A DNA stretch of 64,000 nt from Eupeodes corollae (GCF_945859685.1 NC_079149.1:64064991-64128990); one strand, 5' to 3'; shown: positions 23,205 to 35,233, counted from the first letter of the stretch. Notes: generated by a model not told the origin, from the sequence alone. Numbers and translations: made by a program.

Positions 23205-23992
23205 AAATGAAAAATCCGCTGCAAAGTAAAATTCAAAACAAGGCAAAATCGGAAATAATCACTTTACAACAAATGTTTTGCGAGCGAAGTTTTTTTTTGT
23301 CAAGGTGTAAGTCAATTGTTAAATATAAGTTCCATCTACCACCCCAATTGCACCTGGAATTCGTGGCTTTTCCAAAAATAAGCCTTTTAACTTTCGTTTC
23401 TCTCCTCATTGGTTTCAAAATCAGCGATTTTTCGATTGAGGCCAAAACTTCGGCAAGTATTTTTGTCATGGTTTGCTGTGCAATTTGAGCGTTCTTGTCA
23501 CCATCGATTTGGTTTTGGTAACATCCTAGTGCCAAAAATTTCAATGCGAAACGATAATTCTTAACAAAACCAAAACAAAAGTATATATGTACATATTTCT
23601 CATTAAGAATGAGTCCAAACATTCTACCATATACATATACATACTTATATTCACAAACCTTTTCCCACTCAGCTCCATTATGTTGGAATTATCTCTTATG
23701 CTTCTGCGTTCAATTTGCTCGTACCGTTCATCATTTCCTTGCAAATTAAACCAAATTCCAATGGTTTCCATTTTTGTAATAATTATTCTTGTCCAAAAAT
23801 TTGATGTTTTATTTTTGTTTTGTTTTAAAAACTGTTAAACACCTCGATACTCGTTCGAAAGTAGAACATTTTTTGAAAAAAGTTGGTATAACCGGCGTTC
23901 GATTCTACTTTTATACGTAGTACGATTCGAAAGTAGAATCGGAAATGAGTTTCGAATAGAATCAAAAGTAGAATCGAAATACATAGTAAGGC
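23205..23992 (-). mobile_element. PIF/Harbinger relic A (HARBI1-like nuclease)
   Basis: The minus strand starts near 23771 with a short N-terminal piece (ERYEQIERRSIRDNSN, IMELSGKRF). It continues in a second frame with FALKFLALGCYQNQIDGDKN and QQTMTKILAEVLASIEK, the N-terminal part of HARBI1-type nucleases. The right end carries inverted GATTCTACTTTC-type subterminal repeats and ends near AGGCCCCT at 23987-23994. The catalytic C-terminal half is missing. The second copy is at 32658-33445. Confidence 0.7.
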
Positions 23993-24235
23993 CCCTGACA
24001 TGTTGTTTACCACCCGATCCGTGCATATTGAACTTTGATACGTCAGAAAACAAGACCCTTTCCCATTTTTAGGGACTTTAATTGAGACGAGTTTTTGCAA
24101 AAGCCAAACGAGCTTTCACATTTTTTCTAAATAAATAGCTCTTTTGTTATCTGAAAAAACACTCAATCCGGCCTGCAGTGAACGGCGGCTAGTTAATGGG
24201 TCAATTGGTAACGTAAGTTCAAGCTTTGCTTCCTG

Positions 24236-25780
24236 GGCCCCTACTATGTAACTCGATTCTACAATGAAATTGCTCAAATTCGAAAAATTGCTATTTTGTA
24301 TCTATTTGACTACTTTCGAACAAACTAGAATCGAATAGTTCGAGTAGTGCCAACTATATTCATATAAACTTTCGAATAAACGAGGAACTACGTAACTCGA
24401 AAGTATAATTCAAAACAGGGCAAAATCGAAAATAATCACTCTACATCAAATGTGTTTGCGAGCGGAGTTTTTTTTGTCAAAGTGTAACTAAAATGTTATA
24501 AATTATTAATATGCAATTAGAATTTAAAAGGTTTTCATTCAAGTTTTTGTGTTTTATTATTTACACCGGGAATTCGTGATTTTTGCAAAAAATAGCGTTT
24601 GGACTTTCGTTTATCTTCCTCATTCATTTCAAAATTCATCATCAGCTGGAACATGACACTTTCGATTAAAGTCCTTCGGCAAGAATTTTTGTTATGGTTT
24701 GCTGTGCACGTCCAGCTTTCTTATCATCACCGTTGTGGTTTTGGTAACTTCTTATTGCCAAAATCTTCAATGCTGCTGATAACTTCATAATAATTCGAAA
24801 AGCATTTTGTCTTCTGCGAGAAGTCATGTCGGATAATATGGTCTTAAGTAAGAACATATCTTTAGACGATAGTTCTAAACAAAACTAAAAAAGTATATAT
24901 TTTTGATTAGGAATGCGTTCAAATATTCTACCGTATATATAAAGGGTCCGTTAAATAACTTTTTTTTTTTTAAATGCTATACAAAATTCGAGTGTAGCTT
25001 CGACGGGTGGCACGTAGCGCCGCCGGCCGTCCTGTGGAAACCAAATTTTGCCAATATACTCCTCATCCGTCTGTGAACAAAAATTCGTTCCACATGGCCC
25101 GATAACGATCGCCATTGACTGTAGCGGACACTCCTTGCTTATTTTCGAAGAAAATTGGCCCAATTATGCCTCTGGACCAGAATGCGCACCAAACATTGAC
25201 TTGTTTTGGATGTATCGTCTATTCAATGTATGCGTACGGGTTTTCTGCGAACCAAATGCTACAATTTTGCTTGTTTACATTCCCGCAAAGATCTAAATGA
25301 GCTCCATTTGAAAAGTTGATGAACCATATTCGTTCAGCGGAAAGATAATCTAATAAACTGTGGAATCAGACATGAGCTAAGTGTAACCATTCACGAAAAA
25401 AGCACTTCTATGGCGGACCCTATATGTTCAAACCTTTTCTCACTCAGTTCCATTATTTTGGAATTATCAATTATTCTTCTGCGTTTAATTTGCTCGTACC
25501 GTTCTTCATTTCCTTGCAAATCGAACCAAATTCCAACGGTGTCCATTTTTGTAATAATTATTTTTGTACAAAAATTTGATGCTTTATTATTGTTTTTTAT
25601 TATTTTGTTTTTAAAACTGTCAAATAACTCGATACTCGTTCGAAAGTAGAACATTTTTTGAAAATAAGTTGGTATAACTGGCATTCGATTCTACTTTCAT
25701 ACGTGGTACGATTTGAAAGTAGAATCGAAAATGAGTTTCGAATAGAATCAAAAGTAGAATCGAGTTACATAGTAGGGCCC
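24236..25780 (-). mobile_element. PIF/Harbinger relic B with terminal and subterminal repeats
   Basis: The inverted ends share CCCTACTATGTAACTCGATT and continue with TCTAC. A possible 3-bp duplication CTG flanks it (24233-24235, 25781-25783), as expected for this superfamily. Coding remnants on the minus strand mirror relic A: ERYEQIKRRRIIDNSK at the N terminus, then LSAALKILAIRSYQNHNGDD. Several TTCGAAAGTAGAATCG-like motifs in both orientations fill 25632-25770. A mariner fragment lies inside it. The second copy is at 33689-35233. Confidence 0.7.
24960..25375 (-). mobile_element. Mariner-type transposase fragment nested in Harbinger relic B
   Basis: The minus strand reads HLCGNVNKQNCSIWFAENP, then HPKQVNVWCAFWSRGIIGPI and VNGDRYRAMWNEFL, with a final piece equivalent to WFPQDGRRR in another frame. 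It resembles the transposase at 5885-6930 but is from another, older copy. No TIR pair was established. The second copy is at 34413-34828. Confidence 0.75.
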
Positions 25781-25977
25781 CTGGCCTTCCTCCTCCATGA
25801 TGGCATAACACTTTTCCACTTTTAATGATTTGTGAATGGAATATTTCTTTGAAATTTCTTTTTTTTTAAATCCCTCAAAATTCGGGATTTTAAATGCGAT
25901 GAATATTTATTTCCCGCCATTCTTAAAACAAAATCTTTTATTTTTCAATTTAAAAAAAAAACGTTTTCAGCCCTTTT

Positions 25978-26766
25978 ATGGTTGTCAATTATCAATACGC
26001 TAGTTGACATTTTTCAATTAAATTGATGAATTGGTATATCGTTGTCAGCAATCAAAATTTTTGATAAACTGTGAACGCTCTTCAGAAATTAGATCTATTG
26101 TGAATGATTTAAATTGACACTCTTGGTATTATGGTTGTCAAAATATTTGTTAATTATCAAATTTTAAGTTAATCACAAATTCCTTGTTGATAAAATATTT
26201 TACGGATCGCGAAAGCCAAAAGCATGTCTACTATTGAACTATTTTTCGGTGAAAATGAAATTGAAGAAGAAAATACTTTGGAGCAAGCAAAGATTCGAAG
26301 AAAACTACGCGATGCTTCAAATCCGATGGATTTGGCTGAACATATGTATGTAGATAAAAGATCTTTTTTAGTTACATTACAAAATCTAATTTGGCTCACT
26401 TTTAGATTCATTCAAAACTTTAGACTTTCGAAAGAAGCCTTCCTTAATGTATTTTTAGATATCAACGACAAGTTAAAACCAACGAAAAGACAACAAACCA
26501 TCCCAAACATACTAAAATTTGCAGCTGTCTTAAGATTCCTTGCGCAAGGAAGCTACCAATTGAATGTTGGGAACGAGTCCGTTAAAAAATTGTAAATGAA
26601 ATTGAAACGTCAAAAGTAAATAGGCACTATTCACAATAGATTTTTGATCTTTGTTCACAATGGATAAAAAAATGATCAACTCGCGTTCATAATACCAATT
26701 TATCAATTAATTGACAAAATGTTTCAATTGTCAATTAATTGATCTTTGACAACCGTAATAAGGCTG
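25978..26766 (+). mobile_element. PIF/Harbinger-derived short element C
   Basis: The left end begins CAGCCCTTTTATGGTTGTCA and the inverted right end begins CAGCCTTATTACGGTTGTCA. TTT flanks both sides (25975-25977, 26767-26769). The single frame at 26224-26595 begins MSTIELFFGENEIEEEN and contains LRDASNPMDLAEHM, FRLSKEAFLNVFLDI and AAVLRFLAQGSYQLNVGNE. This is the N-terminal third of a HARBI1-like nuclease, followed by a stop. The catalytic residues are absent, so it is a non-autonomous, internally deleted derivative. The second copy is at 35431-36219. Confidence 0.8.
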
Positions 26767-26914
26767 TTTATCGATCAAAGTCTCGGCAAAAACTAACTAA
26801 ACAAAGCAAGCTACACGTAAAAACTTACGTACCTTAAAATAAATTAAATTAAAATGAGACGAAAAGAGAAATGGCCACTAGTTGCAAATGTTTTGCACAC
26901 CTGAAAACATTATT

Positions 26915-27082
26915 CAGCCCAATCATTCCATCGTAAATTTTTACGAGTCCCGAAAAACTGTATCATGAAATCCGTTCGTAATGCAAAATTGTTTGAGATT
27001 TTCCACTACGAAAGGATTTCATCATACAATTTTTCGGGATTCGTAAAAATTTCCGATTACGATGGAATCCATGAAAGGGCTG
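26915..27082. mobile_element. Hairpin MITE of 168 bp
   Basis: Nearly the whole element is one imperfect inverted repeat. The left arm begins CAGCCCAATCATTCCATCGT and the inverted right arm begins CAGCCCTTTCATGGATTCCA. Both continue with AAATTTTTACGA..CCCGAAAAA.TGTAT.ATGAAATCC. ATTATT flanks each end, consistent with a 3-bp or 6-bp duplication. CAGCC ends are shared with Harbinger element C. No coding capacity. The second copy is at 36368-36535. Confidence 0.8.
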
Positions 27083-27167
27083 ATTATTTTTGTAAAAGCA
27101 GTGGATTTGTAGATTTTGCCTGTGGATGAATGCTTTAGCTTTATGAACGGTAAGGTGACACATGCAA

Positions 27168-30100
27168 TAGGGTGGAGTGAAAAAAAATGTTGTGTTATTT
27201 TTTGATATACATAGCCAGGATGGGTGCCATTAGGAACTTAAAAAACGGTTAAAAAGTTTCAGATCGATCAAAGAAGTTCAAAAGGAGGTTCACAAGTCAC
27301 TTGAAAAATTATATTAAAAAATTGAAAAACCCTAAGGTCAATATGGAGTTTTTTGTAGATCAGCAGATTTTCTATTGTTTGTTTTTATTTTTTCAAGGCT
27401 ATTTCTCCATGTAGTAGTCGTAATAATATAAAATAAGTATCACATAAATTCATACAGTCAAACCCCTCTGAATGTAAGCCAATGTGAGGAAAACTTCTAT
27501 CCGAAACAAAAGAAATACTTCGCTTTTAACCATTTTAACGGAATTGTGCTAAGAAATTCTGTAGAAGTGTGTTGTGTCAGAATCCAATTTATAGAGCATT
27601 TACTTACTGTAAACATATCATGTATACAAATATAATAATAATCTATAGTTTCCCTGTTCGCAGCCTACTTAAAAAATGGTGGATAAAAAAAAAGAAATTT
27701 AATTTTTTTTGGGGAAACAATAAATTCTATTGCTGTAATAAAATTGCTGTTGTATCTTCATTCGATATTTTTTACCGTGGCGAACGGTAACGTTTAATTT
27801 CAGCGGAAATAAAAATAAATTTATCATAAAAACACAATAATATTTATTATTATCCTAATTTTTATAAAACAGGATTAGGTTTAAAATCTCATATATTGCA
27901 AGACAATATTTGATTCAGAAGCTATATTGCAAAAATGTTTACTACAAAACACAAGTCAAAAGATTTAATTTTTGGTAACCCAGAACCATTAAAACAATGG
28001 TTCTTGCCAACTTTTAAAGATATTATAAAAGAGTATTTATACATTCTATTAGAACTAAGAACTACAACTACAAAAAAGTACCAACCATTTCAGAGGTATC
28101 TGATGGAAAAAAGCTTCCCTGCCTACTATTTCTCATTCGTCTTTTGTTAGAAATATTAGACAAACAAAACGAAAAACATAAAAAACACCTAAAAAATTAC
28201 AAAGTAAACGAAAAAAGAAGTAAGCTGGAAGATTTTAAATTGCAATTGCAACCGTTTTTGAGTCAATCTGATACACTTTTCGATATTATGCTCTTGCCAG
28301 TGTGACTTATCTCAACACTGCTCTTGTGATCAAGTTAGAAAAGTATCTGCTCTTGGACAAGACTTTTTATTAGATCAAAGAACTACAAGAAAGTTATTCA
28401 TTGGAAATATTTATATTGGTGCTACTCGAAGATTGCAAAAAACCCTTAAAAGAAAGAATAAAAGCGGTGAAAACATAAACCGGAAAAATCAAACAAAAAA
28501 AGCAGAATCTATATCTGTATCTGATGCTCCTAACAAAAATGTTCTTGAAATATCGACTGATAGTTTTGATTCTGACGAAACAGAAAGCGACAGTGACAGC
28601 GACTTCTTAATTTCTCCTGACAAAAAAAAAAACAAAGACAATTAAACCAAACACAAGCCAAATGCGATTAAAACTACTTAGTTTGGGAACTGCTTGCGAT
28701 CGAACAGGTGTATCAGATAGGAAAGCAGCTATAATCGCAAGTAGTGTTTTGCAAGACGTGGGCTTAATTTCTAAAGAAGACCAATCAAAAGTCATAGATC
28801 GTTCTAAAAGGCGTTCGAGATTTGGAATCAGACAAAAATTACAAACAAATGTTCTATACAATCAATCTCGGCTTGAGGCCATTTATTTTGATGGTCAAAA
28901 AGATCGAACATACAATACAATTTCTGTGGAAGAACATATTTCTCTTGTCCAAGAACCTGGTTCACACTACGTGGGACATCTTTCTCTAGCGATGGAAAAT
29001 CAAAAACTATTTGCGAGTCCATACTTAGTTTTTTTGATTCGAAACAAATTTCATTGGTTAACCTTGTTGCCATAGGCTGTGACGGAACTGTTTCAAATCC
29101 TGGTTCAAAGGGTGGTGTAATTAGATTGATCGAAGAAACACTAAAAAAGCCTTTGCAATGGAACATTTGCTTGCTTCATTGCAATGAGTTGCCACTCCGA
29201 CATCTTTTACAAAATTTGGATGGTCAGACAACAGGTCCATATGGGTTTTCTGGGCTTATTGGAAAGAATTTAGAATGTTGTGAAAAGATGGATCTGAAAA
29301 ACTTTGTTCCAATACTAGAAATAATAGATCTTTTACCAGATAAATCTAATATAAATGACATTAGCTTTGAGCAAAAATACCTACATAATATATGTCAAGC
29401 TGTAGCTACGGGAAATGTCCCAGTATCTTAACTGTCAAGAAACCCGTGAAATTATCACATGCTCGTTGGCTGACTGCCGCAAACAGGATGATGAGGCTTT
29501 ATATAGGAACTGAAAATCCATACGATAATTTGGTAGTTTTAGTTAACTTTGTTGGTCGTTCAATTAAAAGTCATCCTTCTTGCAAAGATGGCTCATATCA
29601 CTTATGGAAAATGATTTCGTTGTCGCGATATATGTATCCAAAACTGAAAAAAATCATTGACCCTGTTATACAACGAAATGCATTGTACGCTCATCCGGAA
29701 AACTTGATTTTAACTATGATGGCCGACTCGAGAGTAGCGATTCGTGAGTTAGCGCTCAGGCGATTGATGAAAGCACGATCAAAATAAAATAAAATGGAAA
29801 TTCGGAAGTTTTCAGTTAATAAAATAAACTTTAAGGCCAAGGATTATGTGGATTTAATCAACTGGCAGGAAGTTAAAGTTACTGAACCACCTGTCACCAA
29901 ATTCCTTACCGACGACATTATTTCCAGTTTTATTAACTGCGGAGACTTTCAAAACATAACTTATCCTCGATTCCCATGCCACAGTCAAAGTATTGAGCGA
30001 TGTGTTAAACTAGTAACCGAAGCTTCAGCTGAAGTTTTTGGATACAAAAACAGGGATGGGCTTATAAGAGCTAAAATAGCTTGAAAAGCAATGCCTAAGT

Positions 30101-30393
30101 TTAATACCTACAAAAAAGAGTTTCGCTATAGAAACACCAAATGAGTAAAAAAGCACTCAAATGGTTGGGTTGGGTGTTGGACGGAACTCAAAAGCAGCTA
30201 CCTCCACGTGGTGAGTTCTGGGTGGTTTGGAAAAAAAATAGCCTAAACGCTGCAAATTATTAATTTTTCCAGAGCGTTGTGAACCCTCAAGACATTTTTT
30301 GATCGGACTAAGATTTGTTGTGCTCTTTTTTGATGACTAATAGCACCCGTTCCTGGTATGCACAAGAAAAAAATTTAGTTTCGCTCCACCCTA
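27168..30393 (+). mobile_element. DNA transposon with TAGGGTGGAG ends and 8-bp duplication (hAT-like structure)
   Basis: The left end is TAGGGTGGAGTGAAA and the inverted right end is TAGGGTGGAGCGAAA. About 30 bp further in, both contain CCAGGAnnGGGTGCyATTAG. The flanks ACATGCAA (27160-27167) and ACATACAA (30394-30401) form an 8-bp duplication with one mismatch. An 8-bp duplication and TAGGG ends are hAT features, but the encoded protein (27935-30144) is not a standard hAT transposase. The element is 3226 bp. The second copy is at 36621-39847. Confidence 0.8.
27935..30144 (+). pseudogene. Transposase-like protein of an uncharacterised arthropod family, broken
   Basis: The coding path runs MFTTKHKSKDLIFGN at 27935, then a cysteine cluster CSCQCDLSQHCSCDQ (28289-28333), QRTTRKLFIGNI, an acidic serine stretch, and LLSLGTACDRTGVSDRKAA. 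It then reaches YFDGQKDRTYN (Asp at 28890), VAIGCDGTVSN (Asp at 29081), LLHCNELPLRHLLQNLDG, LSHARWLTAANRMMRLY, HPENLILTMMADSR and PCHSQSIERCVKLVTEA (Glu at 29995). I know similar proteins as widespread uncharacterised arthropod sequences. The spaced D, D and E residues fit an RNase H-fold transposase, which is inference. It is broken by frame changes near 28130, at the A-run 28622-28632, near 29010, 29425 and 29790, and by a TGA at 30082. The second copy is at 37388-39598. Confidence 0.65.
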
Positions 30394-30798
30394 ACATACA
30401 AGTCTAAAGCAATATAAAATATTTCATTGGAACAACGTTTATACATACGAATTTTCGTTTTTTTTAATAGGCGGTTATAGTTACAGTACTGTATATGCAA
30501 AATTGCTACAGTTAAGTTTTTTGAACTTTCGAGAAAATTAATAAAGGAGGTTTTTACAACCAAGTTTTTTTTTAAATGTCCCACCTCACCTACGCAATAC
30601 CATATACAGTTGTTCAACATAATAGAAGGAACAAATTTAGCTAATTACTCTAAGTCCTAAGTAAAGAAATGCATCATTTATAATTAACACTCAAATCTTT
30701 CAACAGACGTTTTTTGATGAACCACATTCTGGAAACTTTATGCAAATAAAAAGATTTTTTGAAATTTATTTTTTTTTTAAAAGATTTTATTCCACGTC
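30394..30798. other. Spacer between the DNA transposon and the RpL23 orphan exon
   Basis: No recognisable element. This is RpL23 3' flanking sequence in the duplicated unit. The equivalent in the right copy is 39848-40252. Confidence 0.5.
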
Positions 30799-30996
30799 TT
30801 AAGCGATTGAGCTTGCGTTTGAAGCAATACGGGGCCATAGATCAGCGCACTCTTTTGCAACAGGACCTGTAATAGCGGAACCTTTCATTTCACCTTTGTT
30901 ATTCACTATTACCCCCGCATTGTCCTCAAAATATATAAACACCCCGTCCCTCCTCCTGAAAGGTTTTCTTTGCCTGATAACAACAGCTGGCATTAC
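30799..30996 (-). pseudogene. RpL23: Orphan duplicate of RpL23 terminal exon
   Basis: This is identical to RpL23 exon 4 (40253-40450). It encodes VMPAVVIRQRKPFRRRDGVF, the downstream NNKGEMKGSAITGPVAKECA and the end NASSIA with its stop. It keeps the splice acceptor (TTTTTAAG before GTAATG) and the AATAAA signal (30786-30791) close after the stop, but no upstream exons. Lying 9.45 kb downstream of the true exon on the same strand, it could in principle serve as an alternative terminal exon encoding the same protein. Whether it is ever spliced is unknown. Confidence 0.9.
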
Positions 30997-31169
30997 CTTA
31001 AAAATAAATAAACAAACAAAATATATTAATTAAATTTGATACACATAAAATTGTTCAATGTTTTGTGTTAGAGATAGTTTCAATGTCTTCTACATAAAAT
31101 GTTGGTAAAATAAGTTCGAATTGTATCTTCTAATCAAATCGTATTTAAGTCATAAATAACAAAAGGTTA

Positions 31170-31588
31170 CAATTACTTTTTTCATGACCTGAGAAAAGAA
31201 CAACAATTTTAGCCCGTTATCGCAGTCGGGAAGTTAAAGTTATGTTGTTCGGTGCAAAATGACTGCAACCACTCATAAAACTATCCTGAAGAGAAACGAA
31301 ATTAACGGATATTTTTGGACACCCGCGGTGAATTTTCCAACAGGACAAGGTTTTTATTCACACAGTGCCAACAGTTAAAAGTTGGATCGAAGGGCAAAAT
31401 GTTGGCCACCTTATTCACATGAACATGAATCTCATTGAAAACATTTGGGAATTCTAAGACAGGAACTCCATAACTTTTTCAATAAGATTTGTGTCGCCTC
31501 TAAATTTTTAAAGTTATTAGCGATGAAAAAGGATGTACAAATTACTGAATCTATTGAATAATCATAATTTTGAAAAAAAAAAAATATT
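31170..31588 (+). mobile_element. Tc1-like relic, truncated at the duplication junction (right copy)
   Basis: Identical to 21717-22135. The part left of the breakpoint is missing, so the YNYFFHDLRKE block is now preceded by RpL23 intron sequence from the left unit. Confidence 0.75.
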
Positions 31589-31768
31589 TATTTGTAGCGA
31601 CTTATGTCTAAAAAGTCTAAGTACAGCAGCCTAATTTAAGGGTTTTTTTGAAAAAAGTACTAGGAATAAATGTAAAAAACCAAAGCGGTAATATTGTTAT
31701 AGTAAATATTTTATCTCGAATCATCAAAAAGAAAGCTGCTGTACGGAGACTTTTTGTAATATGTGTAG

Positions 31769-32553
31769 TTTAAGTTAGGTTATGTTATGTTAAAGTGCTT
31801 GTCCGTGATTCTTTCTTCTTAGCTCGAAACGTAAAAGACTAATTGTGTTACAACTCAAATGATTGATATCGTTTAGATCGTTGCAGCTGTTAAAGAATTC
31901 TCCTAGGTAATTCTTCCGTTTTTGAGCTGGAGCAGGGCAAGTACAGAGAAGGTGAAGAACTGTTTCCTTTGACACCGATTATCGAGCTTATATGCGATCA
32001 GCTCAGAGATAACAAGCACCTTGAATGGTAGAATTGGTTGTATTGTGCCATTTCTGACGAGTTCATCTGTTCAGCAATTTCCTGGAATGTCTCTTTGGTA
32101 AGGCACCCAGCAAAGGTGAATATTAAACTACTGTGCCATCTTCATAAGAGATGATCTACAGTTATGGACTCTTGTGATAGAATTTGTAGACAGAGTTATC
32201 AGAGAGTTATTAGCGGCCAGACTATCTGAGAAAATATGTATACAAGATGTTGACACCACGTTTTCTTTATGCCAAAACAAGAATTGACTACAATGGTTGG
32301 AAAGGTGGAATGAGAGACATAATTTCAATCGTTCAGAGTACACACCCCTCCAACCCCTTTATATGTTTCTGATCCATCTGTATAACAGCCCAATTCACAA
32401 AAATTAACTTTAATCAATCCACTTAAACAGAATAATTTGTGTAATTTTTGGAAATGGGCAGTATTGCATTTTTTAGTCCAATTGTAAGCAGAGGAATAAG
32501 AGAATCCTCAAACAGAGAGCTTCGGAGAAGTGTTAAAAAGCATCTTCCTTCCC
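31769..32553 (-). mobile_element. RNase H-bearing non-LTR 3' fragment (right copy)
   Basis: Identical to 22316-23100, including the HLLCTCPAPAQKRK block and the TAACCTAAC-type tail. Confidence 0.8.
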
Positions 32554-32657
32554 CTAAAAATGTTAATATTCATTTATTTATAAAAAAAATATTTAAGATT
32601 TGGTAATAAATTAGTTTCACTTACATTTTGCTTACAAAAATTAACAAACCAGGCATC

Positions 32658-33445
32658 AAATGAAAAATCCGCTGCAAAGTAAAATTCAAAACAAGGCAAA
32701 ATCGGAAATAATCACTTTACAACAAATGTTTTGCGAGCGAAGTTTTTTTTTGTCAAGGTGTAAGTCAATTGTTAAATATAAGTTCCATCTACCACCCCAA
32801 TTGCACCTGGAATTCGTGGCTTTTCCAAAAATAAGCCTTTTAACTTTCGTTTCTCTCCTCATTGGTTTCAAAATCAGCGATTTTTCGATTGAGGCCAAAA
32901 CTTCGGCAAGTATTTTTGTCATGGTTTGCTGTGCAATTTGAGCGTTCTTGTCACCATCGATTTGGTTTTGGTAACATCCTAGTGCCAAAAATTTCAATGC
33001 GAAACGATAATTCTTAACAAAACCAAAACAAAAGTATATATGTACATATTTCTCATTAAGAATGAGTCCAAACATTCTACCATATACATATACATACTTA
33101 TATTCACAAACCTTTTCCCACTCAGCTCCATTATGTTGGAATTATCTCTTATGCTTCTGCGTTCAATTTGCTCGTACCGTTCATCATTTCCTTGCAAATT
33201 AAACCAAATTCCAATGGTTTCCATTTTTGTAATAATTATTCTTGTCCAAAAATTTGATGTTTTATTTTTGTTTTGTTTTAAAAACTGTTAAACACCTCGA
33301 TACTCGTTCGAAAGTAGAACATTTTTTGAAAAAAGTTGGTATAACCGGCGTTCGATTCTACTTTTATACGTAGTACGATTCGAAAGTAGAATCGGAAATG
33401 AGTTTCGAATAGAATCAAAAGTAGAATCGAAATACATAGTAAGGC
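32658..33445 (-). mobile_element. PIF/Harbinger relic A (right copy)
   Basis: Identical to 23205-23992, with the same FALKFLALGCYQNQ reading. Confidence 0.7.
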
Positions 33446-33688
33446 CCCTGACATGTTGTTTACCACCCGATCCGTGCATATTGAACTTTGATACGTCAGA
33501 AAACAAGACCCTTTCCCATTTTTAGGGACTTTAATTGAGACGAGTTTTTGCAAAAGCCAAACGAGCTTTCACATTTTTTCTAAATAAATAGCTCTTTTGT
33601 TATCTGAAAAAACACTCAATCCGGCCTGCAGTGAACGGCGGCTAGTTAATGGGTCAATTGGTAACGTAAGTTCAAGCTTTGCTTCCTG

Positions 33689-35233
33689 GGCCCCTACTAT
33701 GTAACTCGATTCTACAATGAAATTGCTCAAATTCGAAAAATTGCTATTTTGTATCTATTTGACTACTTTCGAACAAACTAGAATCGAATAGTTCGAGTAG
33801 TGCCAACTATATTCATATAAACTTTCGAATAAACGAGGAACTACGTAACTCGAAAGTATAATTCAAAACAGGGCAAAATCGAAAATAATCACTCTACATC
33901 AAATGTGTTTGCGAGCGGAGTTTTTTTTGTCAAAGTGTAACTAAAATGTTATAAATTATTAATATGCAATTAGAATTTAAAAGGTTTTCATTCAAGTTTT
34001 TGTGTTTTATTATTTACACCGGGAATTCGTGATTTTTGCAAAAAATAGCGTTTGGACTTTCGTTTATCTTCCTCATTCATTTCAAAATTCATCATCAGCT
34101 GGAACATGACACTTTCGATTAAAGTCCTTCGGCAAGAATTTTTGTTATGGTTTGCTGTGCACGTCCAGCTTTCTTATCATCACCGTTGTGGTTTTGGTAA
34201 CTTCTTATTGCCAAAATCTTCAATGCTGCTGATAACTTCATAATAATTCGAAAAGCATTTTGTCTTCTGCGAGAAGTCATGTCGGATAATATGGTCTTAA
34301 GTAAGAACATATCTTTAGACGATAGTTCTAAACAAAACTAAAAAAGTATATATTTTTGATTAGGAATGCGTTCAAATATTCTACCGTATATATAAAGGGT
34401 CCGTTAAATAACTTTTTTTTTTTTAAATGCTATACAAAATTCGAGTGTAGCTTCGACGGGTGGCACGTAGCGCCGCCGGCCGTCCTGTGGAAACCAAATT
34501 TTGCCAATATACTCCTCATCCGTCTGTGAACAAAAATTCGTTCCACATGGCCCGATAACGATCGCCATTGACTGTAGCGGACACTCCTTGCTTATTTTCG
34601 AAGAAAATTGGCCCAATTATGCCTCTGGACCAGAATGCGCACCAAACATTGACTTGTTTTGGATGTATCGTCTATTCAATGTATGCGTACGGGTTTTCTG
34701 CGAACCAAATGCTACAATTTTGCTTGTTTACATTCCCGCAAAGATCTAAATGAGCTCCATTTGAAAAGTTGATGAACCATATTCGTTCAGCGGAAAGATA
34801 ATCTAATAAACTGTGGAATCAGACATGAGCTAAGTGTAACCATTCACGAAAAAAGCACTTCTATGGCGGACCCTATATGTTCAAACCTTTTCTCACTCAG
34901 TTCCATTATTTTGGAATTATCAATTATTCTTCTGCGTTTAATTTGCTCGTACCGTTCTTCATTTCCTTGCAAATCGAACCAAATTCCAACGGTGTCCATT
35001 TTTGTAATAATTATTTTTGTCCAAAAATTTGATGCTTTATTATTGTTTTTTATTATTTTGTTTTTAAAACTGTCAAATAACTCGATACTCGTTCGAAAGT
35101 AGAACATTTTTTGAAAATAAGTTGGTATAACTGGCATTCGATTCTACTTTCATACGTGGTACGATTTGAAAGTAGAATCGAAAATGAGTTTCGAATAGAA
35201 TCAAAAGTAGAATCGAGTTACATAGTAGGGCCC
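33689..35233 (-). mobile_element. PIF/Harbinger relic B with nested mariner fragment (right copy)
   Basis: Same as 24236-25780 except for C at 35021, which changes a cysteine to tryptophan in the dead N-terminal frame. The nested mariner fragment is at 34413-34828. Confidence 0.7.

Larger units (their letters stand above)
21715..31169. repeat. Tandem duplication, left copy (9.45 kb)
   Basis: The unit begins TACAATTACTTTTTTCATG at 21715 and runs to ...AACAAAAGGTTA at 31169, where the second copy starts immediately. The two copies share a TA at the junction, so a 2-bp overlap (microhomology) joins them. The offset is 9453 up to the A-run at 28622-28632 and 9454 after it. The only differences I found are a substitution (A at 25568, C at 35021) and 11 versus 12 A in that run. 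All short reading frames in the two copies otherwise translate identically. Contents: Tc1, non-LTR, Harbinger and mariner relics, a MITE, a 3.2-kb DNA transposon and RpL23 exon 4. Confidence 0.95.
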
